In this document: positions 39,466 through 48,969 of the stretch, in pieces
How the letters are laid out: each line of letters begins with the position of its first letter
Numbering within the stretch: the stretch's first letter is position 1
NCBI GenBank assembly: GCA_025655575.1
Contig: JAHXIP010000014.1
Location: 22,282 to 86,281 of the forward strand
Origin: Candidatus Thiodiazotropha sp. (ex Monitilora ramsayi)
GTDB taxonomy: Bacteria > Pseudomonadota > Gammaproteobacteria > Chromatiales > Chromatiaceae
Length of the DNA stretch: 64,000 nucleotides
Reading direction: 5' to 3'
The notes under the pieces: model-generated
Told to the model about the DNA's origin: nothing
Database searches by the model: none
What the model saw: only the letters and a program-made list of their open reading frames with translations
Made by a program: the position numbers and the translations under genes

Positions 39466-41601
39466 CTAATGTGTGAAGAGGGGAGGCGGATCTACCAGAA
39501 CGGGGGGTTGGCTTGATGCTGATGTCGAGAGTTCTATCAGCAACGGGCTTTTAATCACAGGCCACTGAACTTTCAGCTGATTGTCGGGTGCTGAGCCCAT
39601 AAATACAAGGGCGCTGTATTTACCATAGTGCGGCAGTTTTCTCGTCAAGCCCGGTAGACTTTCAGGGGTCTGGCTACCGATCCAGATCAGAGGATGCTGT
39701 GAAGTCTGTGGGCGTTGAGCCATAGCAAAACTGTGGTTTTCCCGATCGAAATGCTTGTCAGCCAAGGTCAGGTTGTGCGCCGAATGGTTGAAAGGATAAT
39801 TCGACAGTCCATCTAAGAAGGTCTTAAGAAACTGGTTTTCCCAGCCCAGCAAGAGAACAGGGCGGTCATCCGGTAGATGTTTCAGTTGCTTGTCGAGTCT
39901 CACTTCCGCATCGGCATAGTCTGCGGCCCAGTTCTGGGCTAATTCTCGGTAGGCCTCCAGCAAAGGGGGCTTTGCCGATGCAGGGAGGATAATGGTGACC
40001 TTATCCGCAGCAAAGAGCTGGCTCAGACTGGGCGGTGTCTCTGCGCTATCAAGTTGTCTGAAGAGATCGAACCAGGGGTCTACATTCAATAACAGCGGTT
40101 TGCTCGATAGCTCGACAGTAAAAGGTTGCACCCGTTTCGTCATGGTGATGTTTTCGATAACGGTTTTACTATCCTGGCACTGAATGGCGATGGGAACTTG
40201 AAGTGCAAAAACCGATTTGTCTTGGGTCTGACGAAGCACACCTGTTAGACGGTAACCCTTGGCAGTCTGTTGGATATCTACCTGGTCCACGGCGAGCGCC
40301 GGTGCACCGGCTCTACCGGTCCACTGCTGGAAAAATGCACCGAGGGAGGCTTGGCTGACAGCTTCAAAGGCGGCTTGCAGCTGATCGAACCCAGCCGTGC
40401 GAAATTGGTTTTCCCGATAAAACCGCCTGAGTCCTTCTATAAATCGCTCGTCCCCCAGTTTTCGACGCAGCATGTGAAATAGCATCAGGCTTTTGTCGTA
40501 CCCTACGGCCTGACTGGCGGTGGCGTGGCGCCCGCGAAAGTCAGTCAGTGGAAAGTCGTTTTCTTGATCCACGAAATCGGCATAACGTTTTAGCGCGGAA
40601 CGGCGGTGGTCGACGCCTTTCCCTCGCCGCTCTGCAATCAGATGGTCCGCAAGATAGCTGGTGAGTCCTTCGCTCCAGTTACCGCTTTCGTAATCCACGA
40701 ACACACTGTTGCCCCACCAGTTATGCAGGATCTCGTGGGGATAGGAGGAGTGGAGTATGAATGGCAGGCGTATGACCCTGGAGCCCAGTAATGTGAATGA
40801 GGGCATGCCATATCCGGTTTCCCAGAAATTCTCCACCAGGGCAAATTTGGCATAGGGGTAGGGGCCGATGAGTTGCTGATAGATCTGCAGATAGGTTTCG
40901 GTTGCCTCCAGGTAGCGCTTTGCCAATGCGCTGTCAGCCTGCCTGAGAAAGACTTGGGCTTCGATATCACCGATTGGGTGACGGTACAGTTTATAGGGTG
41001 CGGCAATAAGATAGATTTCATCTTGCGGGTGGGTTTCTTCCCATCGCACAGTTTGCTTCAGGCGCTGCTTCTGGATGATCGGCCCTGCCCCCTGACTGAC
41101 TGCCAGCCAATCAGCAGGCAGATCGACTTTCAGGGAGAAGGTCTGAAGGGTGTCTGGGAAATAGGGGTACCAACCGGTGGCTGCATCCAGATAGACGCCT
41201 TGAGAGGAAATTGTCCCAGCCAGACGTTGACGGCTTTTACCCGGGCTCTCTTTGAGGGTGGTGAAATCGTGGACGATCCTGCCGCCATATTCGAGTCGGA
41301 ATTGCTGAATACCTGAGGGCAGGCTGATACGGTATGCGACAAGTGGGACCTGGCCATTTATACGCTTGGTTTTAATGATATCCACACCAGGTGTGGGGCT
41401 CCGGGGTTCCAGACCCGCATGCAAGAGAAAGGTAGGTTCCAGCCCTTCGGGTAGCGTGATCTGGTCAGCGACTTGAATCGTCTCCCCGACGGGGTCGAGT
41501 CTGAGGTGGATGTCGTGATTCAGTAATCCGGCAAAAATTCCGGGGCTGCAAAATAAGAGGAGAACCGGCAGAATGCAACGGATGAGAAATTTTTTGGTCA
41601 T
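39466..41601 (-). CDS. M1-family-like zinc metallopeptidase, exported
   Basis: About 711 residues from ATG 41601, with a signal peptide (R-C-I-L-P-V-L-L-L-F-C-S-P-G-I-F-A). The gluzincin site reads H-E-I-L-H-N-W-W-G-N followed by G-N-W-S-E-G-L, giving the two zinc His and the downstream Glu. A further domain of about 230 residues follows the peptidase core and ends in a Pro-rich tail. It would cleave peptides or proteins in the periplasm. Alternative upstream starts exist (TTG 41670). It is divergent from the ChaN-PDZ gene with only 3 bp between the longest frames. Confidence 0.85.
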   Translation of the reverse strand: MTKKFLIRCILPVLLLFCSPGIFAGLLNHDIHLRLDPVGETIQVADQITLPEGLEPTFLLHAGLEPRSPTPGVDIIKTKRINGQVPLVAYRISLPSGIQQFRLEYGGRIVHDFTTLKESPGKSRQRLAGTISSQGVYLDAATGWYPYFPDTLQTFSLKVDLPADWLAVSQGAGPIIQKQRLKQTVRWEETHPQDEIYLIAAPYKLYRHPIGDIEAQVFLRQADSALAKRYLEATETYLQIYQQLIGPYPYAKFALVENFWETGYGMPSFTLLGSRVIRLPFILHSSYPHEILHNWWGNSVFVDYESGNWSEGLTSYLADHLIAERRGKGVDHRRSALKRYADFVDQENDFPLTDFRGRHATASQAVGYDKSLMLFHMLRRKLGDERFIEGLRRFYRENQFRTAGFDQLQAAFEAVSQASLGAFFQQWTGRAGAPALAVDQVDIQQTAKGYRLTGVLRQTQDKSVFALQVPIAIQCQDSKTVIENITMTKRVQPFTVELSSKPLLLNVDPWFDLFRQLDSAETPPSLSQLFAADKVTIILPASAKPPLLEAYRELAQNWAADYADAEVRLDKQLKHLPDDRPVLLLGWENQFLKTFLDGLSNYPFNHSAHNLTLADKHFDRENHSFAMAQRPQTSQHPLIWIGSQTPESLPGLTRKLPHYGKYSALVFMGSAPDNQLKVQWPVIKSPLLIELSTSASSQPPVLVDPPPLFTH

Positions 41602-41673
41602 AACGCCCATGGTTTTCGCAATCTTTTTTGATACGCTGTTGTTATTCACTACCCACTGCATGAGGGACAAGCT

Positions 41674-42789
41674 GTGATTCGTATGAGTTCCCTTATCCTT
41701 CTCCTAGTCGGCATCATGACATGGGCATACGCTGATGATAAACCCGCCAATACCGTGGTCGATCTTTCTTCGCTGATGGATCTGTCAGATTTAGTAGAGC
41801 AGGTGGCCGACAAACAAGTGGTTTTTGTCGGAGAGTCCCATGATCAGTATCAGCATCACCTCAATCAGCTGGCGATTATTCAGGGCCTGCACGAGCGGCA
41901 CCCTAATCTTGCGGTGGGTCTCGAGTTCTTTTTTCAGCCGTTTCAGGCAGTGCTGGATAGATATATCGCCGGTGAGATTGATGAGAGCGACTTGCTGCGG
42001 GAGACGGAGTATTTCGAGCGCTGGCGTTTCGATTATCGGCTATACCGACCGATTTTCCTTTTCGCAAGAGAGCATGGGATACCATTGATCGCCCTCAACC
42101 TGGAGAAGGAGATTACACAACAGGTCGGCAAGGCCGGCATTGATAGTCTCTCCGAAAGTGATAAAGCGCGCCTGCCCAGAGAGATCGACCGTGAGAATGC
42201 TGCGTACCGGGATCGCATCAAGTCGATCTATGATCAGCATCCTCATATGAAGGGGCGCGAGTTCGAAAATTTTCTCGATGTGCAGCTGTTATGGGACGAA
42301 GGCATGGCTGAGCGGGCGGCAGACTGGCTACAAGCAAATCCTGACAGTCATATGGTGATATTGGCCGGCGTCGGACACCTGGTCTATAGACAGGGCATAC
42401 CTTCCCGCATGATGCGGCGTAGTCCTGTCAGCCATGCCGTGATCCTCAATGCCAACCAGGCGGAAGGATTGGATTCGAGTGTGGGTGACTATTTGATCGT
42501 CACGGAACGTACAGAGCTACCGCCTTCTGGCAAGCTGGGTGTTTTTTTGGATCTTGAGAATTCACCGCCCAGTGTGAGCGGATTCGACAAAGAGAGTGGA
42601 GCGGCCAAGGCCGGTGTTGAATCTGGTGATCGACTGCTCACCATCAACGGTGAACCCATCTCCAGCTATACAGATATCAGGATCGCACTGATGGATAAGA
42701 TAGTTGGGGATCAGGTGCAGCTTGAGGTGGAGCGTGAACGCCTGTTACTCGGTACTTTCCGGGAGACCTTCTCCGTTACGCTCAACTGA
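41674..42789 (+). CDS. ChaN/Tiki-type domain fused to a PDZ domain, exported
   Basis: A 371-residue protein with a signal peptide, then a ChaN-like (haem-binding uptake, Tiki superfamily) domain with V-F-V-G-E-S-H-D, V-G-L-E-F-F, and G-V-G-H-L-V-Y-R, and a C-terminal PDZ domain (residues about 285-365: G-A-A-K-A-G-V-E-S-G-D-R-L-L-T-I-N-G). The start is GTG 41674 with GAGGGAC upstream, or ATG 41683. Relatives are proposed haem-handling or metal-dependent hydrolase proteins; the PDZ suggests binding of a protein partner, perhaps the divergent peptidase. Function is inferred. Confidence 0.8.
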   Translation: MIRMSSLILLLVGIMTWAYADDKPANTVVDLSSLMDLSDLVEQVADKQVVFVGESHDQYQHHLNQLAIIQGLHERHPNLAVGLEFFFQPFQAVLDRYIAGEIDESDLLRETEYFERWRFDYRLYRPIFLFAREHGIPLIALNLEKEITQQVGKAGIDSLSESDKARLPREIDRENAAYRDRIKSIYDQHPHMKGREFENFLDVQLLWDEGMAERAADWLQANPDSHMVILAGVGHLVYRQGIPSRMMRRSPVSHAVILNANQAEGLDSSVGDYLIVTERTELPPSGKLGVFLDLENSPPSVSGFDKESGAAKAGVESGDRLLTINGEPISSYTDIRIALMDKIVGDQVQLEVERERLLLGTFRETFSVTLN

Positions 42790-42812
42790 TCACCGAGAAC
42801 CACCACTTCACT

Positions 42813-44117
42813 ATGAAAACACCGGAACTTCTCTCTCCAGCGGGAACTTTGAAGAATGCCCGCTACGCTTTTGCCTATGGCGCTGATGCGGTTTATGCGG
42901 GACTGCCGCGATACAGCCTGCGTGTCCGCAACAATGACTTTCTGCAGGAGAATCTGGCCATCGGTATCGCCGAGGCCCACGCTTTGCAGAAGCAATTCTA
43001 TCTGGCCTGCAATGTAATGCCTCATGGGGCCAAGCTGAAGACCTTTATCAAGGATCTTCGGCCCGTGATCGAAATGGGGCCTGATGCCCTGATTATGTCC
43101 GATCCCGGTCTGATTCTGATGGTGCGAGAGGCTTGGCCGGAGATGCCGATACACCTCTCAGTACAGGCTAATACGGTCAACGCAGAGGCAGTGCGCTTCT
43201 GGCAACAGCAAGGCGTATCACGGGTGATTCTCTCGCGGGAGCTTTCACTAGAAGAGGTGGAAGAGATCCGACAGGCTTGTCCCGAGATGGAGCTTGAGGT
43301 TTTTGTCCATGGTGCGCTATGCATCGCCTATTCAGGACGCTGCCTCCTGTCAGGTTATTTCAACCACCGGGATGCCAATCAGGGTACCTGTACCAACAGT
43401 TGTCGTTGGGACTATAAACTCTCCCAGCCTGTTGCCGGACCTGAACCCGAGGCAGGGCCTGGCGGTACCCGTCGTCATCCAGAGGCTGAAAATGTCTATT
43501 TTCTCGAGGAGCCCCACCGGCCCGGCGAGCAGATGCCTGTTTTCGAGGACGAACACGGCACTTATATCATGAACTCCAGGGATCTGCGGGCGGTGGAACA
43601 TGTCCACAAACTGGTTGCGATCGGTGTCGACTGCCTGAAGATTGAGGGGCGCACCAAATCCCACTACTACACCGCACGCACGACACAGGTCTATCGGCAG
43701 GCAATCGATGATGCTGTGGCCGGTCTGCCTTTCCAAACCACACTGATGGCTGATCTTGAGAGTCTTGCCAATCGCGGCTATACGGATGGGTTTTATCAGC
43801 GCCATGAGTCTCAAGAGTTGCAGAACTACCGTTTCGGAAGTTCCCAGACCGAGCGACAGCAATTTGTAGCAGAAATTACCGAAGTCGATCCGGTGACGGG
43901 CCTGACTCAGGTGGATGTGAAAAACAAACTGCGAGTCGGTGATCGTCTGGAGCTGATGACACCGGCAGGTAATCAAAATTTTGTTTTGCAGCAGATGGAA
44001 GATCTACAGGGTAATTCAATGGTGGAGGCGCCTGGCGGCGGTTACCGGGTACGTCTGAGACTGCCTCGGGAGGTGACGGAAAACGGCTTGCTCTGCCGCT
44101 ATCTTGATCAGAAATGA
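42813..44117 (+). CDS. trhP: tRNA uridine-34 hydroxylase, U32 peptidase-like family
   Basis: A 434-residue U32-family protein (YegQ/TrhP). Seen are A-G-x-x-K-N-A-R-Y-A-F-A-Y-G-A-D-A-V-Y-A-G, the E-V-F-V-H-G-A-L-C-I-A-Y-S-G-R-C-L-L-S signature with clustered Cys, G-T-C-T-N-S-C-R-W, and K-I-E-G-R-T-K-S. In E. coli TrhP makes 5-hydroxyuridine at tRNA position 34 using prephenate, and the Cys residues bind an Fe-S cluster. It overlaps the following gene by 4 bp. Confidence 0.92.
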   Translation: MKTPELLSPAGTLKNARYAFAYGADAVYAGLPRYSLRVRNNDFLQENLAIGIAEAHALQKQFYLACNVMPHGAKLKTFIKDLRPVIEMGPDALIMSDPGLILMVREAWPEMPIHLSVQANTVNAEAVRFWQQQGVSRVILSRELSLEEVEEIRQACPEMELEVFVHGALCIAYSGRCLLSGYFNHRDANQGTCTNSCRWDYKLSQPVAGPEPEAGPGGTRRHPEAENVYFLEEPHRPGEQMPVFEDEHGTYIMNSRDLRAVEHVHKLVAIGVDCLKIEGRTKSHYYTARTTQVYRQAIDDAVAGLPFQTTLMADLESLANRGYTDGFYQRHESQELQNYRFGSSQTERQQFVAEITEVDPVTGLTQVDVKNKLRVGDRLELMTPAGNQNFVLQQMEDLQGNSMVEAPGGGYRVRLRLPREVTENGLLCRYLDQK

Positions 44118-44992
44118 AGATAGGTTTGAGAGTCTGTGTCAATACCCTACAGGGTGCACTTGAAGGTGTGCCGAATCTTTTGCGGTTGTTTGATGAGTAT
44201 CAGGTTCAGGCCTCATTCTTTTTCGCCATGGGGCCGGACCGGAGTGGTCAACTATTCGGTCGGCGTGCCTTACAGCCCTGGCAGTCACATCTAAAATTCA
44301 GTTCCCGGCTCTATGGTACCTTATTAATCCCACCCCATATCTCGCGACGAGCATCAGAGATCATGAGGTCTGCAGCTGCCGCCGGACACGAAACCGGACT
44401 GCTGGGCTATGACCGTGCCGCATGGGTAAGCAAGGCGGCCTTTGCCGATGAGGACTGGACCCAACAACAGATGATGTTGGCAGTTGAGGCGTATGAGTCG
44501 GTTTTTCTTAAAAGACCGCGAGCCTTCGCTGCGCCTGGATGGCAGCTAAACCCTCATTTGTTGGGACTGGAACAAAAGATGGGTTTTGACTATACCAGCG
44601 ATGTGAGGGGTAAAACGGCATTTTATCCTGTGCTTCAAGGTGTGGAATCAAATTGCCCACAGTTGCCGACAACACTTCCCACGCTTAGTGATTTGATGCT
44701 GCGAGGTGGTGATGTAACAGCTGAGAATGTACATGAGTATCTCTATTCGGAGAGCCAGTACATTTTACCAAATGGCCATGTTTACTCACTTGATGCTGAG
44801 ATGGAGGGGATCCGCTACCGTTTCCTGATAGAAAAACTAATTGTCATGTGGAACGGTTATGATGAGGGACTGACTACTCTCGGAAAGCTGTGTGATGAAT
44901 TGGACAGAACCTTGCTAGGTCGACACCAAATCGGTTGGTCTGATGAAGAAACCAAGGTTTTTCACGTTGCAACCCAGGCACTGCGAGTATAA
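44114..44992 (+). CDS. ArnD-like polysaccharide deacetylase, degenerate active site
   Basis: A 292-residue protein collinear with ArnD: G-L-R-V-C-V-N-T, E-G-V-P, Q-A-S-F-F-F-A-M-G-P-D, S-D-V-R-G, L-P-T-T-L-P-T, and A-E-M-E-G. However, ArnD's I-D-V-D-T reads V-C-V-N-T (Cys8, Asn10), its H-A-W-D-H reads L-G-Y-D-R (Leu97, Arg101), and the late His before A-E is Asp. All the metal ligands are therefore lost, so it is unlikely to be a zinc deacetylase. No other arn genes are near. It overlaps trhP (ATGA) and may have a new role. Confidence 0.8.
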   Translation: MKIGLRVCVNTLQGALEGVPNLLRLFDEYQVQASFFFAMGPDRSGQLFGRRALQPWQSHLKFSSRLYGTLLIPPHISRRASEIMRSAAAAGHETGLLGYDRAAWVSKAAFADEDWTQQQMMLAVEAYESVFLKRPRAFAAPGWQLNPHLLGLEQKMGFDYTSDVRGKTAFYPVLQGVESNCPQLPTTLPTLSDLMLRGGDVTAENVHEYLYSESQYILPNGHVYSLDAEMEGIRYRFLIEKLIVMWNGYDEGLTTLGKLCDELDRTLLGRHQIGWSDEETKVFHVATQALRV

Positions 44993-45751
44993 AAATGGGG
45001 CTGAATACGGCTCTTTAGTTGATCTTTATTTTTCATATTGGATTCAGGGCTGATACACAGCTTTCTACCAGGGTGTGTTGGTATAGTAGAAATCAAATCT
45101 AGTTGAGTGTTTTGTAGAAAAAATATGTGTATGACGAAAGTATTAAGAATTAAACCATTCTAAAGTTAAGGGCATACTTCTAATGTCATTGGTAATGAAC
45201 GTAATAAGGATATAACCATTATCTTGCATGCCAATACAATAAATATTGTCTTAGGTACGGCAGATACCTTACTGACTGTAAGTGATAGATGCTTTGCTTG
45301 AGAATATTGTATTTCAATATTAAAGCATTGATTTCTAAACTATATTGCTCCATCTATGATGGGTGATATGGTTTGATTCCGGTATTCTCGCTTCCATAGG
45401 TTAACCATGAATTGGGAAACAAATCCCTTAATTATATCTTTTATTGTTGCTATTGGTTTGGGTGTTGAGATAATGACATGAGTGATTGAAATTATTATTA
45501 ATCATTGGCTATTGCCCATGAAAAAGTCTTAGTATCTCTGTACGGATATTACACACACAAAAATAATTATTTTGCGAGGCAATGGGGTGCCGCATAATGA
45601 CTTCTGAAGTCATGAACGCGGTTTAAACTGCTGAATATTTGGTATTTTGATTATGCTGTATGTAGAACATATCAAAATACTGGGATTGACGGGGTTTTAA
45701 CAGGGGGATCTCTTTCCTGAAATTGGGGGGGAGATTATCACAGGTGGTGGT
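44993..45751. other. AT-rich non-coding stretch at the left edge of the island
   Basis: About 760 bp, visibly richer in A and T than the flanking genes, with many TATAAT-like words and no coding frame of normal size. One short frame (45407-45481) is listed separately. It marks the transition into the AT-rich genes to the right. I see no tRNA, repeat or terminator in it that I can support. Confidence 0.5.
45407..45481 (+). CDS. Possible 24-residue hydrophobic peptide
   Basis: ATG, preceded by AGG six bases upstream, opens a 24-residue frame with a hydrophobic core (L-I-I-S-F-I-V-A-I-G-L-G-V). It could be a small membrane peptide or chance in AT-rich DNA. Confidence 0.2.
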   Translation: MNWETNPLIISFIVAIGLGVEIMT

Positions 45752-46855
45752 ATGGGACAGAATAATGATAACCAGCTGCAGGGTATTTCAATTTATGAAG
45801 GGATTGAGGGGCTTGAGGCTATAAGAGAATCATGGGATAGACTTTTTGCGGGTTTGGATAACCCTACGTATTTTATAGATTGGCGCTGGATGTACGCACT
45901 TCAAAGATGGCTAATCGAGGAGCCGCTTTATTTTGTTGTGTTATATAAACACGGTGAAGTGGCTCTTATCCTGCCATTACAGCTAAAGCATTCGAATGGT
46001 TTTAATATTCGTAACCAAATTATCAGCTTACCTGCGCATAAACATAGTGCACATTCTGATGTGCTTTTGAATTCAGAGCTGATTTCTAAAAACGATATCC
46101 GGCGAGCCATAGATTATTTTACCCAGAAAAAAGGCATTCAGTGGAGTCATCTTCTGATAGATAAAATAAGCAGCAGATCTGATTTCCTGAAAATAATTCA
46201 GAAGAGTGATGCGCATTTCTCGATAAAGACTGAGAGTGCTTATTTTGATTGGCCATCTGGGAGATTTGATGAAAAATTATCAAAGAAATTTATAAAGAAC
46301 ATCCGGAGACTGGGTAAGCGTGCAGAAAAAGAAAAGGGAGCGCTTGAGGTAACTTTTGCCAATAGTACAGACGTCCTCAATCAAGCCAGCGAAACGTTTT
46401 TTGATATTGAAGGATCGGGATGGAAAGGTGAAGAAGGTACATGTACTGCTATCAAGTATCATCCCGAGCTGATTTCTTTCTATAAAGAGCTGTTGGTCCA
46501 GTTTTCGACTGACAGATCAATTCAAATAAATATTCTTAACATTAATGGGCAACCTGCTGCAGGTCAGTTGTGTATCAAGTTAAGAAGCACATGGTATATT
46601 CTGAAAGTTGCTTATCAAGAGAGTTTAAAAGGTTATGGTGTCGGTAATCTTTTAATGTTGAAATTTCTTGAGCAAACAAGTACGGATAATAGTACTGAAG
46701 AGGTGAATTTGGTCACAGCGCCGGAATGGGCTGATAGGTGGCATTTAAGTAAACGGCCTGTCTATTTCGTTCAATATTATAATTCCGGTGCCAGAGGTCA
46801 ATTGGCTAAAGCTCTCGTTCACACAAAGAAAAAAGTGAGAGGGTTATTAAAATGA
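45752..46855 (+). CDS. GNAT acyltransferase, FemAB/CelD-like
   Basis: A 367-residue protein with the double-GNAT FemAB-type layout of the PF13480 (CelD/BcsL) group: residues about 60-110 (V-A-L-I-L-P-L) and the acceptor-binding K-F-I-K-N-I-R-R-L-G-K-R-A-E-K-E-K-G-A-L followed by G-S-G-W-K-G and the C-terminal Y-G-V-G-N-L-L motif. Such proteins modify sugars or attach amino acids in polysaccharide pathways. Codon use is AT-rich unlike the core genes. It lies 25 bp before the carbamoyltransferase. Confidence 0.78.
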   Translation: MGQNNDNQLQGISIYEGIEGLEAIRESWDRLFAGLDNPTYFIDWRWMYALQRWLIEEPLYFVVLYKHGEVALILPLQLKHSNGFNIRNQIISLPAHKHSAHSDVLLNSELISKNDIRRAIDYFTQKKGIQWSHLLIDKISSRSDFLKIIQKSDAHFSIKTESAYFDWPSGRFDEKLSKKFIKNIRRLGKRAEKEKGALEVTFANSTDVLNQASETFFDIEGSGWKGEEGTCTAIKYHPELISFYKELLVQFSTDRSIQINILNINGQPAAGQLCIKLRSTWYILKVAYQESLKGYGVGNLLMLKFLEQTSTDNSTEEVNLVTAPEWADRWHLSKRPVYFVQYYNSGARGQLAKALVHTKKKVRGLLK

Positions 46856-46880
46856 TTTTTCCGAATGGAGTATGCATTTC

Positions 46881-48566
46881 ATGATTATTCTTGGCGTTAA
46901 CTACTTTTTTCATGACTCTTCAGCATGCCTCTTGAAGGATGGTGAACTCGTTGTTGCTCTAGAGGAAGAGCGCTTTACCCGCAAAAAACACTCACACCAA
47001 TTTCCTAATAATGCAATTGAGCAATGTTTGAAATACGCAGATATTGATCCCAGTGAAATTGATCATATTGCAGTTTCTATCAAGCCTTCCAAGCACTGGC
47101 TTAAAAAACTAGTTTATTGCCTGTCACTTGGTCGAAAAATGGGGCCATTTATATCGCATGAGTTAAAAGGTACAATTTTTAAGCTACGAGACTTTAATAA
47201 GTGGTATGAATCTTTTACTCGTAATAGCAATAAGCCGACAGTTCACTTTGTTGAACATCATATGTCACACATAGCAGGCACATATTTCTTGTCGCCCTAT
47301 GAAGATGCTGCATTGTTGTCGCTTGATGGTTCCGGCGAGTGGTCGACCCTGTTTGTGGGCGAGGCAAGAGGTGGTTCGATAGAGAAATATTCAGAAACGA
47401 TGTTCCCTCACTCCCTTGGTTCATTTTATGAGGCAGCAACTGAATTCTGCGGTTTTAGGCCGAATTATGATGAGGGTAAAACCATGGGTTTAGCACCCTT
47501 TGGAGACCCGACTCGTTTTTACAATATAGTGGACAAGATTGTTACGGTTAATGAGGATGCTACCGTTACGATTGATCTCTCTTACTTTAACTACCAGAAC
47601 TGGAGTCGACGTCGGTGTTCAGACAAGTTCTACAGTACATTTGGTAAGCCAAGGAAGAATGACGGTGAGTTTCTTGATCACCACCACGATGTTGCCGCTG
47701 CATTTCAAAAGGTACTTGAAGATAAAGTGCTGCAAATATGCAGGTATCTAGAGAAAAGGACAAAAGCTGATCATATAGTACTTGCTGGAGGTGTTTCATT
47801 AAATAGCGTTATGAATGGGAGGATTTTAAGAGAAACTCGCTTTAATGACCTTTATGTGATGCCTGCAGCGGGTGATAATGGTACTTCAATTGGTGCTGCC
47901 TATTATGTGTATCATGAAATACTAGGTAACAAGAAGCGATTCTTTCATAGTAATCCCTATGTAGGTAATCATTATCACAAGGAGGATGTCAGGCGTATAT
48001 TGGAAGAATGCAAGCTTCCTTTTAAAGAGTCAAAAGACGTTTGTAAGGAAACTGCAGAGATGCTTCGCTCCGGAAACATTATTGGATGGTTTCAAGGACG
48101 GATGGAGATTGGTCCAAGAGCTCTGGGAAATAGAAGCATTTTAGCGGATCCAACACTTGATGGTATGAAAGACAAGATTAACGCAGAGGTTAAGCATAGA
48201 GAGGCATACCGTCCATTTGCGCCATCTGCAACTGTTGAGGCTAAAGATGAGTTTTTCGATATCGAAGTTGAAGCGCCTTTTATGCTGAAAGTTTGTGATG
48301 TAAAGGAGGATAAAAAAGAGCTCATTCCTGCTATAACGCACGTTGATGGTTCAGCGAGATTGCAAACAGTCAAAAAAGAGACTAATCAGCGATATCACCA
48401 ATTAATTACTGAGTTTGGTAAGCTCTCTGGCATACCTGTTTTATTAAATACGAGTTTTAATATTATGGGAGAGCCTATAGTCGAATCGCCGCTACATGCT
48501 ATCAGATGCTTTTTTTCAACGGGTTTAGATGTTCTTGTTATCGATGACTTTATAATTAAAAAATAA
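46881..48566 (+). CDS. Carbamoyltransferase, NodU/CmcH/TobZ family
   Basis: A 561-residue enzyme with an N-terminal Kae1-like domain (G-V-N-Y-F-F-H-D-S-S-A, E-E-E-R-F-T-R-K-K-H-S; E-H-H-M-S-H-I-A-G, whose His residues bind metal and ATP; S-L-D-G-S-G-E-W) and the C-terminal domain with the hallmark G-R-M-E-I-G-P-R-A-L-G-N-R-S-I. It uses carbamoyl phosphate and ATP to carbamoylate a sugar or small-molecule hydroxyl. ATG 46881 is chosen over ATG 46872 because GGAG is properly spaced. The acceptor is unknown; the neighbouring GNAT enzyme suggests a decorated surface sugar. Confidence 0.9.
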   Translation: MIILGVNYFFHDSSACLLKDGELVVALEEERFTRKKHSHQFPNNAIEQCLKYADIDPSEIDHIAVSIKPSKHWLKKLVYCLSLGRKMGPFISHELKGTIFKLRDFNKWYESFTRNSNKPTVHFVEHHMSHIAGTYFLSPYEDAALLSLDGSGEWSTLFVGEARGGSIEKYSETMFPHSLGSFYEAATEFCGFRPNYDEGKTMGLAPFGDPTRFYNIVDKIVTVNEDATVTIDLSYFNYQNWSRRRCSDKFYSTFGKPRKNDGEFLDHHHDVAAAFQKVLEDKVLQICRYLEKRTKADHIVLAGGVSLNSVMNGRILRETRFNDLYVMPAAGDNGTSIGAAYYVYHEILGNKKRFFHSNPYVGNHYHKEDVRRILEECKLPFKESKDVCKETAEMLRSGNIIGWFQGRMEIGPRALGNRSILADPTLDGMKDKINAEVKHREAYRPFAPSATVEAKDEFFDIEVEAPFMLKVCDVKEDKKELIPAITHVDGSARLQTVKKETNQRYHQLITEFGKLSGIPVLLNTSFNIMGEPIVESPLHAIRCFFSTGLDVLVIDDFIIKK

Positions 48567-48573
48567 TTGAATA

Positions 48574-48969
48574 ATGGGTTATTTAAATAATAGTAGGTGG
48601 TTATGGGTAGGGTTAATTGTTCTTCTCGTATACCCTGCCACACTAACAGTCCAGATAATGTGGGATTATCTCGTAGGCGACAGCGCCTTCCTTGACTATT
48701 ATCTGTACGAATCAAGAAGAAGGCTATTAAAGATTGTTTTGATTGATTGGCTGCACTCATTGTTACTGATTGTTCCGGCTACGCTCATCTATATAATCTG
48801 CAGAAAATACATGCCAAGGTCACTTGGTTTGCCAATTATACTAATTGCTATTGTGCTTGTTTTTGCGACTACCCTCTGGTCATCAGCGATACCCGCAATG
48901 CTCGGGTTGATCGTAGCGAGTGCCGCATTGCCTGCGGTCTTAATAGATTGGAGCAATAATAATGGCTAG
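48574..48969 (+). CDS. Small polytopic membrane protein, unknown
   Basis: A 131-residue protein with about four hydrophobic segments (W-V-G-L-I-V-L-L-V-Y-P; L-L-L-I-V-P-A-T-L-I-Y-I; I-I-L-I-A-I-V-L-V-F-A; M-L-G-L-I-V-A-S-A-A-L-P). No recognised family. Its end overlaps the secreted protease gene by 8 bp, so the two are probably translated together, and the membrane protein could help export or anchor the protease. No clear ribosome site precedes the ATG. Confidence 0.65.
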   Translation: MGYLNNSRWLWVGLIVLLVYPATLTVQIMWDYLVGDSAFLDYYLYESRRRLLKIVLIDWLHSLLLIVPATLIYIICRKYMPRSLGLPIILIAIVLVFATTLWSSAIPAMLGLIVASAALPAVLIDWSNNNG

